From Symbiodinium natans (Eukaryota; Sar; Dinophyceae; Suessiales; Symbiodiniaceae): a DNA stretch of 57,500 bases. This document shows positions 50,879 to 57,500 of this stretch, piece by piece (the stretch's first letter is position 1; each line of letters starts with the position of its first letter). The notes under the pieces were generated by a model. It did no database searches. It saw only the letters and a list, made by a program, of their open reading frames with translations, and was not told the origin of the DNA. The position numbers were made by a program, and so were the translations under genes. The stretch covers positions 10,001 to 67,500 of the forward strand of contig CAJNDS010002471.1 in assembly GCA_905221605.1 (NCBI GenBank). Direction: 5' to 3'.

Positions 50879-51226
50879 TTGCCCATCCCTTGGCCCGGGC
50901 TATTGACGCATTTGAGATGTGAACGCGCCAGGAAGAATCTGTACACCGATGCTCGAGAAGGGGCCTTCGCCACGCGAGTGTCGAGGTCAGCGATGACCTC
51001 AATGTACCTTCAGGCAGGGCGACTGAGAGAGGTGGGAATTAGAGCGGAAGTTCTTGGCACCTTCGACGTTGAAAGACTTCCGGGGCTCGGGTGGACGTGT
51101 CGAGATGATGCTCAGGTCCTGACTTCATGTAGATGTCGAAGACCTCAGCAGCGTAGCATTTTTTGCGGCTTCAGGCTCCCAACGCACCAGGGTGGTCAAC
51201 CGTCAAAGGCTGGGGTCTGGATGTAG
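50879..51226 (+). CDS. Possible ORF divergent from the WD40 gene
   Basis: 115 codons, starting 230 bp from the WD40 ATG on the other strand (for example SRSAMTSMYLQAGRLREVGI). No domain was recognised. The interval up to 51480 holds nothing else I can support. Confidence 0.25.
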   Translation: MPIPWPGLLTHLRCERARKNLYTDAREGAFATRVSRSAMTSMYLQAGRLREVGIRAEVLGTFDVERLPGLGWTCRDDAQVLTSCRCRRPQQRSIFCGFRLPTHQGGQPSKAGVWM

Positions 51227-51579
51227 ATCACGCAACATATCAAGAATCAACAAGGTGACCTAGTACGCCATGGGGCTAGTGTGAACCCAGCAAAATCCAC
51301 GGTTGAAACTGGAGGCTACATGCGCAGCACCCATGTCCGTGTTGATCAGCACCCCCGATCTTACGCATGAATCATGAATCAAGAGCACCTTCTCCAACCG
51401 CCTGTGTGCGAGCCCTCGGGAAGTTTCTGACTAAGGCAGGAAGGTCAAAATTTCTTAGTCAGCATTTGACCCACTGCTCACACCCCAAGCCTCAGCATAC
51501 CCTAAACCCTAAACCCTAAACCCTAAACCCTAAACCCTAAACTCTAAACCCTAAAACCCCATGTCCTCATGTCCTCTGT

Positions 51580-51662
51580 GCCGCCGAGCAGCAGTCTTGT
51601 CGGAGCCGCCCTTAGTCCCGTTCGACTTGACCCCGCAGTCGGACCCTTCGAAGAGGAAGTTG
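51580..51662 (-). CDS. Exon-like core between telomere-type tracts
   Basis: Minus frame after GCCCAG: ANFLFEGSDCGVKSNGTKGG then SDKTAARRH. A plus frame is also open. It is bracketed by CCCTAAA (51490-51555) and TTTAGGG (51696-51775). Confidence 0.42.
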
Positions 51663-52026
51663 GCCTGGGCTGGGCAAGGCCGTTTTGCTGGAGCGGTTTA
51701 GGGTTTAGGGTTTAGGGTTTAGGGTTTAAGGTTTAGGGTTTAGGGTTTAGGGGTTTAGGGTTTAGGGTTTAGGGTGGCTCCCGAACTCACTTGCGCGCGT
51801 TTCGAGTGCAAAATCCTGCAGCGCAGTTAAGATCTCCGTCTCATCACTGGTAGAGAAGCAACACTGATGTTTGTTGGGGACAGCTCTTCCATCAAGCTCG
51901 TTACTCACTAACGGCTTGGGAAGGCACCAATGCGTCATGGTGGTCAGGGTTTAGGGTTCAGGGCTTATAGGGTTTGTAGGGTTTAGGGTTAAACAGCAAC
52001 CTGCTTGTCGGGTTGCCTCTTCTGCT

Positions 52027-52389
52027 TTGTCAGCCGGAATCACGCCAACCTCAATGGCCTTGTTGCCACTTTCGCTCTTGATGCACCTTGACTTTGCCAG
52101 GTGCAGGGATGGGGTCTCTGACCGCTTCAGTGTCGAGAGTATGCGAAAATGTGTGGAGATACCAGGAAAACATCGTGATGTTGTCGACTACCCAATGTCA
52201 CCAGCCCGCGCACCAGCGGACTCCCACCACCCTGATTTGGAGAGCCTTTGCGGTTTAGGGTTTATTCAACCTCGCGTTCCAAATCGATCTTGGCTAACAC
52301 TCTCAATGCATGCCAGGGCTTCGGGAAAAGGTTTTCATTCTGATTCGCAGATTCCAGTCGCAGTGAACTTTGAATTCTGTCTAGGCTAG
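52027..52389 (+). CDS. Possible ORF reading through a short TTTAGGG remnant
   Basis: 120 codons of natural-looking composition (RKCVEIPGKHRDVVDYPMSP; GKGFHSDSQIPVAVNFEFCL). It reads through a GGTTTAGGGTTTATT remnant at 52251-52265, encoding GLGFI. Family unknown. Confidence 0.33.
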   Translation: MSAGITPTSMALLPLSLLMHLDFARCRDGVSDRFSVESMRKCVEIPGKHRDVVDYPMSPARAPADSHHPDLESLCGLGFIQPRVPNRSWLTLSMHARASGKGFHSDSQIPVAVNFEFCLG

Positions 52390-52862
52390 TGTAATAGCAG
52401 GTTTGAACATAACCTTAACATTCTAACCAAAGTATTTATTTTACGAAATTTTAAGCGTTCTGCACTCTTTGTAGGCTATCCGGGCATTGAAGGTCTCAAT
52501 GCAGATTGACAAAAGTAAATCCCTCTGAGTCTTTTTGCAAACTTAGGAATCTAACCCGTTCGCTATGGAAAACACGTGCAAGCATGGGGAAAGTGGCCGC
52601 GTCGAAGCAGCGTACCAACTGTTTGGCCCCAACATAAAACGCTGCGACTGTCACTCAGCGCTTGCACACAACAGCAACTTTTCAGCCACTTCCTGTCTTG
52701 CAGGTACGACAGCATGACCAAAGCACAAACCAAGCTGTGGCAATATGCCACAACAACCATCATGGTTTCCGTACTGCTTTGCAAGCACGTCGGCCAGGGC
52801 TGCCAACATGCAAGCAGTGGTGGACAACGTCCTCCACACAATATTCGCTGACGCTGGGAAGG
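52390..52862. other. Spacer, no convincing gene
   Basis: Short opposing frames at 52563-52901. No repeats. Confidence 0.4.
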
Positions 52863-53060
52863 CAAAACCCTAAACCCTAAACCCCAAACCCCAAACCCCA
52901 AACCCCAAACCCCAAACCCTAAACCCTAAACCCTAAACCCTGAACCCTAAACTTCGCTACCAAGTTTTCGCGCGTCCGCATGTGAAAGCGAACCGGGGCA
53001 TGCAGAAAGCACACTGTTGCAGACTGACCCTACAGGAGGGTTTAGGGCTTAGGGTCTTGC

Positions 53061-53754
53061 ATGAAGAGGCTGAGACCTCTGATTCCTCTGTAGTTTAGTA
53101 GGAGACCCACTATTTCCTGTTCAGTTTGCTCCTCTACCTCCATCTCCATTACTGCGTGAGAGGAAAAATCTCTGCTGATGTTTGGGAGGCACACCTCTGT
53201 TCACTCTTTTTGCACAACAGTGTCAGGGCAGGCCTTTCACCTTGCCGAGTGTGTTTTTCATGTCTTGCAGGTGAAGTATCTAAGATTTCGATCATTTGAA
53301 CTGACAGGAAGATGGCGTTTCTTGTCTTATAGGGTCTTGGTTGTGTCACATTAAGAGGAGGAGACGTGCTAAAGAAATGCAAGGGCTCGCTTGTTTCCTT
53401 TCGCATGGACTCTCACATATCGTTAGAAGAGATCAGACCGTCTTGTTGTTGGAGAGCAATGACGGGAATGTTCTCATTTCGTGCGAAGGAGGGTGTCTGT
53501 CTCGCATGGGTGCAACTTTCAAGCTGTCGTCGTAGACATCACACCGGTTGTCGTTATGTTAAGCCGATGCTGGCGAACATAACCTTGAACACCAGAGATA
53601 CAGCTTCCCAATAGGCCCTACTTAAGCCGGCCACCCCCCCCCCAGTGTCAGTACAAGCCTTGCTCCTTGTCACAAGCTTTGATTGATTCTGGTCAATGCC
53701 TGGATCGCAGCCTTCGAACTGTAAATCCAAACAATCAAGCAAGCATTTTTTGAA
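53061..53754. other. Spacer, no convincing gene
   Basis: Short frames on both strands (53149-53742) overlap without domain signal. A C-run is at 53634-53643. Confidence 0.4.
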
Positions 53755-53932
53755 CCCTTTGAACCCGTTTTACCATTTGAACCGTTTGAACCCTAAACCC
53801 TTTGAACTTTGAACCCTGAACCCTGAACCCTGAACCCTAAACCCTAAACCCTAAACCCTAAACCCTAAACCCTAAACCCTAAACCCTAAACCCTAAACCC
53901 TAAACCCTAAACCCTAAACCCTAAACCCTAGG
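53755..53932 (-). repeat. Graded CCCTTTGAA to CCCTAAA array
   Basis: Begins with GAACCCTTTGAA-type units, passes through CCCTGAA, then about 15 uniform CCCTAAA units and a final CCCTAG that forms an acceptor for the next exon. Confidence 0.93.
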
Positions 53933-54020
53933 CTTGCAAGCAAACGGCCAGCGCAAGACCCCTGCCGCTGCACTCTCCGTGCTGACCAGCCTGGGAGCTT
54001 CAAACGCAGGGAGCATATGG
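53933..54020 (+). CDS. Exon with acceptor formed by a telomere-type unit
   Basis: CCCTAG/G followed by LQANGQRKTPAAALSVLTSL then GASNAGSIWRHPL. The last repeat unit differs from CCCTAAA only in supplying AG. A TTTAGGG tract follows from 54030. Confidence 0.52.
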
Positions 54021-54025
54021 AGGCA

Positions 54026-54130
54026 TCCCTTAGGGTTTAGGGTTTAGAGAGAGAGTTTAGGGTTTAGGGTTTAGGGTTTAGGGTTTAGGGTTTAGGGTTT
54101 AGGGTTTAGGGTTTAGGGTTTAGGGTTTAT
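54026..54130 (+). repeat. TTTAGGG array
   Basis: Interrupted by GAGAGAGAG at 54047, then about 10 uniform units. Confidence 0.95.
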
Positions 54131-54189
54131 TGATAGCCCAGTAGCAAAATTATAGTCTTGGATGGCCCATAGAACCCTTCTTGAACAAA

Positions 54190-54345
54190 TAGTCCTGAAT
54201 GTGATCCTCCTAAGCCAAATAAGGGAAATCATAAATTGTGTCAAGGGCCTACCTAGAAGTAAGGGTACCCCTGTTTTGGGGTTGGCTAGTTTAGAAGGGA
54301 GCCCAATAGCCAACAAAGAAAATGGTACTGGGTAGTACTGTGCTG
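54190..54345. mobile_element. Short element sharing motifs with introner C and with 40680-40790
   Basis: Contains AATAAGGGAAATCATAAA, CAAGGGCCTACCTAG and GGTTGGCTAGTTTAGAAGGG. The last matches the interior of the WD40 intron 3 in form. Ends were not resolved. Confidence 0.45.
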
Positions 54346-54867
54346 CCAAGACGAGGTTAGTCAAGAGACTTAGGAACAAGGGTGACTTCGCTCGCAATCG
54401 CCTGCGAAGTTTTCTAGCATGGGTTTCAGTACATGGCAAGTGCAGTCACACTTTGGGCGTAGGACTTCCGACCTAGGGAAGACACGCGGAATTCTCCGAA
54501 CAGTGCGCGCACACTCACACGCCGTGGAGTACGCTCGTACACTAAGTAAGGAACTTGTGTCGCATGAGCCAAATCGTGCTCAGCCACGTGCACATTCCTA
54601 CGGGGTCCTCATAGCCTAAGGGCAACTTTAAAAAAAAGAAGTGCTGAAGCCTTTAGAACTCCGCAATAAAGGTACATCCACACCCCCCCCCCTAAACCCT
54701 AAACCCTAAACCCTAAACCCTAATCCTCTAAACCCTAAACCCTTTCAACCCTAAACCCTAAATCCTAAACCCTAACCCTTTTAGACCCTTGGCCCTGGCA
54801 GGCGAGGCTCATGTTTGGCCCATTGCCTGGGCGCGCTCTCTGTTTTTGGCTTGCCAGGATGGGCTAT

Positions 54868-54965
54868 TCTAGGCCCTCTAACCCGATAAACAGCCCTATA
54901 AAAGCCCTTTCTTTAAGGGTTTTAAGGCTATTCTAGGCCCTAGAACCCCCCATAAAACAGCCGTG
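54868..54965 (+). repeat. Tandem duplication of about 60 bp
   Basis: GGCTATTCTAGGCCCT occurs at 54868 and 54927, each followed by CATAAA/GATAAACAGCC-like sequence. Confidence 0.7.
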
Positions 54966-55014
54966 TAAAAGAAACTAGAAGACGATTGGCCCGAAAGCAT
55001 CGATTTACGGTGCG

Positions 55015-55265
55015 TTGAGTCTATGCACTTGACTCTGTGCGCTCGAACTGTATGCACTTGGACAAGTGTATGCACTTAAGTGTATGCACTTATATGGTTG
55101 CATACTCACTTGTATACTGCACTTGTATACTGGACGTGTATGCACTCGAACTGCATGGCACTCAAGTGTGTTGAGTTGAATGCCATGCACTTGTGGTCAA
55201 CTCTATACACTTCATTGGCATTCAATAGATCTGAAGTAAACGGACTTGAACTGTATGAACTTCAC
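55015..55265 (+). repeat. Degenerate TATGCACTT repeat
   Basis: Many spaced copies of GTATGCACTT, GAACTGTATG and CACTTGTATAC with irregular spacing. Confidence 0.75.
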
Positions 55266-55561
55266 TTGCATGCACCCGACTCGGCTGCGCACGTCCTGTC
55301 AACGCGATGCTATGAAAGAAAAGACAAAAACATCTTCCGCGAGAGCCGTCAGCCATGAGGGCAGTCGCTCTGAAGTCCAAGCTCACACTCCAGAGCGCCT
55401 TTCAAAGAAAAAAGGACAGAAGAGCGAGGTTGGCAAGAAGACCTTGGAGCTTCAAAGAGCAGAGAAGCACAGTGAAATCTGACCGAAGTGAGTTTCGCAC
55501 GCCGGGAATTAAATAACCATGAAATTTGCGATGTTTTCGCACGCCCGGCATTGGAGCACCA

Positions 55562-56500
55562 TGTGATTTTGCGAAATCATTAACCATGGTATTTGCGATG
55601 GTTTTGGAACCAGCGAATTCGGGGACCATGGTATTTGCCATGGTTTGGAACCAGCGAATTCGGGGACCATGGTATTTGCGATGCTTTTGGAGCCAGCGAA
55701 TTCGGGGACCGTGGCATTTGCGATGCTTTTGGAAGCAGCGAATTCGGGGACCATGGTATTTGCGATGCTTTTGGAACCAGCGAATTCGGGGACCATGGTA
55801 TTTGCGATGGTTTTGGAAACAGCGAATTCGGGGACCATGGTATTTGCGATGCTTTTGGAAACAGCGAATTCGGGGACCATGGTATTTGCGATGCTTTTGG
55901 AACCAGCGAATTCGGGGACCATGGTATTTGCGATAGTTTTGGAACCAGCCACGGAAGCTCCTTGCGATGGTTTTGGAAACAGCGAATTCGGGGGCCATGG
56001 TATTTGCGATGCTTTTGGAAGCAGCGAATTCGGGGACCATGGTATTTGCCATGCGTTTGGAACCAGCGAATTCGGGGACCATGGTATTTGCGATGGTTTT
56101 GGAACCAGCCACGGAAGCTCCTTGCGATGGTTTTGGAAACAGCGAATTCGGGGACCATGGTATTTGCGATGCTTTTGGAACCAGCGAATTCGGGGACCAT
56201 GGTATTTGCGATGCTTTTGGAAACAGCGAATTCGGGGACCATGGTATTTGCGATGCTTTTGGAACCAGCGAATTCGGGGATCATGGTATTTGCGTTGGTT
56301 TTGGAACCAGCCACGGAAACTCCTTGCGATGGTTTTGGAAACAGCGAACTCGGGGACCATGGTTTTTGCGATGCTTTTGGAAGCAGCGAATTCGGGGACC
56401 ATGGTATTCGCCATGCGTTTGGAACCAGCGAATTCGGGGACCATGGTGTTTGCGATGGTTTTGGAAACAGCGAATTCGGGGACCATGGTATTTGCGATGC
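55562..56500 (+). repeat. Satellite 1: about 21 copies of a 42-bp unit
   Basis: Unit built around AACCAGCGAATTCGGGGACC and ATGGTATTTGCGATGCTTTT. Three insertions carry CCAGCCACGGAAGCTCC (55947, 56107, 56307 with one change). Since 42 is divisible by three and the unit lacks stops, long frames are open in several registers on both strands (for example 55645-57453 plus). They show no preference for synonymous change and are not called as genes. Confidence 0.95.
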
Positions 56501-56514
56501 GGTGTTTTCAGACG

Positions 56515-57145
56515 CCCAGGGCGTCCGCGGCGTACTACGTCTGTACTAGAAAAAGTCGACTTTCCAGCCACGGAAGCTCTGCGTGTCTGCGGCGTACTAC
56601 GTTTGTACTACAAAAGTCTACTTTCCAGCCACGGAAGCTCCGGGTGTCCCCGGCGTACCTACAAAAAGTCGATTTTCCAGCCACGGAAGCTCCGCGTGTC
56701 CGCGTACTACAAAAAGTCGACTTTCCAGCCACGGCAGCTCCGGGTGTCCCCGGCGTACTATACGTCTGTACTACAAACGTCGACTTTCCAGCCACGGAAG
56801 CTCCGCGTGTCCGCGGGCGTACTACGTTTGTACTACAAAAAGTCGACTTTCCAGCCACGGAAGCTCCGCGTGTCCGTGGCGTACTACGTTTGTACTACAA
56901 AAGTCGACTTTCCAGCCACGGAAGCTCCGGGTGTCCCCGGCGTACTATACGTCTGTACTACAAAAGTCGACATTCCAGCCACGGAAGCTCCGCGTGTCCG
57001 CGGCATACTACGTTTGTACTACAAAAAGTCGACTTTCCAGCCACGGAAGCTCCGCGTGTCCGCGGCGTACTACGTTTGTACTACAAAAGTCGATCGTCCA
57101 GCCACGGAAGTCCCCGGCGTACTACGTCTGTACTACACAAGTCGA
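56515..57145 (+). repeat. Satellite 2: about 10 copies of a 61-64-bp unit
   Basis: The unit contains TTCCAGCCACGGAAGCTCCG, GTGTCC, GCGTACTACGT and CTACAAAAGTCGAC. Shorter 48-52-bp units occur at 56677-56725. It shares the CCAGCCACGGAAGCTCC motif with satellite 1. Confidence 0.93.
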
Positions 57146-57149
57146 CAAA

Positions 57150-57500
57150 AAAACGCAAAAACACTACGGTTTTCGCGCCGCGACCACGCGAAAACCCGCA
57201 GAGGGGTTACGTTTGCATGTCAAGAAACGCAAAAGCACGATGGTTTTGGCACCGCGCCAACGCCGAAACCCGCAGAGGGGTTACGTTTGTATGTCACAAA
57301 ATGCAAAAACACGATTGTTTTGGCACTGCGCCAACGCCGAAACCCGCAGAGGGTTGTCTGCGGCCACGAAAAAAAGTACCAAACACGACGGTTTTAGCGC
57401 CGCGACCCGGCGATTACCCGCAGAGGGTTGTCCGCGGACACAAAGAAACATAAAAAAACGACGGTTTTAGCACTGCGACCACGCCGAAACCCGCAGAGGG
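57150..57500 (+). repeat. Satellite 3: about five copies of a roughly 75-bp unit, cut by the window end
   Basis: The unit contains CACGATGGTTTTGGCACCGC, GCCGAAACCCGCAGAGGG and TTACGTTTG. It continues beyond the window. Confidence 0.9.

Noticed and set aside
55645-57453. 602-codon plus-strand open frame, and similar long frames in other registers
   Set aside because: It is produced by satellites whose main unit is 42 bp (divisible by three) and free of stops. All registers are open and there is no codon-level constraint.
55562-57500. CRISPR-like array
   Set aside because: Units are contiguous variants of one sequence without unique spacers of uniform length, and the rest of the window is eukaryotic in character.
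1-57500. rRNA, tRNA and spliced-leader genes
   Set aside because: No cloverleaf-like, rRNA-like or spliced-leader-like sequence was noticed by eye. A covariance-model search would be needed to exclude small RNAs.

Overview
The window looks like nuclear DNA of a dinoflagellate. The evidence is: (1) about one hundred interstitial tracts of the 7-bp telomere-type repeat TTTAGGG/CCCTAAA, in both orientations; (2) GC-rich, short, scattered exons; (3) introns whose inferred donors are GC, GA or other non-GT dinucleotides with AG acceptors, usually AG followed by G; (4) several families of short elements with inverted ends that behave as introns (introners). Non-canonical donors and introners are, from memory, established features of dinoflagellates including Polarella and Amphi-/Amoebophrya-like lineages. 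The low gene density favours a core dinoflagellate. No bacterial operon, rRNA or tRNA gene was recognised.

Layout. 1-2144: minus-strand exons broken by introner-like elements, then a long TTTAGGG array. 2146-2772: a 627-bp element with perfect 28-bp terminal inverted repeats, filled with a 12-bp minisatellite. 2.8-47.5 kb: a repeating pattern in which a CCCTAAA tract, a unique core of about 95-150 bp and a TTTAGGG tract follow each other. Most cores read as exons on one strand or the other. The longer stretches between cores hold short inverted-repeat elements, microsatellites and little recognisable coding sequence. Recognisable pieces include an ankyrin-repeat gene (minus, 22.8-24.4 kb) and two unrelated minus-strand genes at 41.6-42.7 kb that are interrupted by elements. 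48,730-50,649 (minus): the best gene of the window, a seven-bladed WD40 protein of 523 residues in four exons. 51.5-54.1 kb: more telomere-tract-bounded exons. 55.6-57.5 kb: three abutting satellite arrays (42-bp, about 62-bp and about 75-bp units).

Main conclusion. In the WD40 gene each of the three introns belongs to a different short-element family (here called D, A and C). Removing the element plus one copy of its short flanking direct repeat restores the reading frame exactly. Members of the same families, with the same lengths (A: 116, 116 and 116 bp; B: 113-114 bp), interrupt other coding stretches in this window, again with frame-restoring flanking repeats. Separately, many introns appear to start with TTTAGGG tracts and end with CCCTAAA tracts, so their ends could pair. 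This would be a telomere-repeat-based intron architecture that I do not know to have been described.

Limits. Exon calls outside the WD40 gene were made by eye from reading-frame quality and splice-like borders in GC-rich DNA, where several frames are often open. Family letters A-L are labels made for this annotation.
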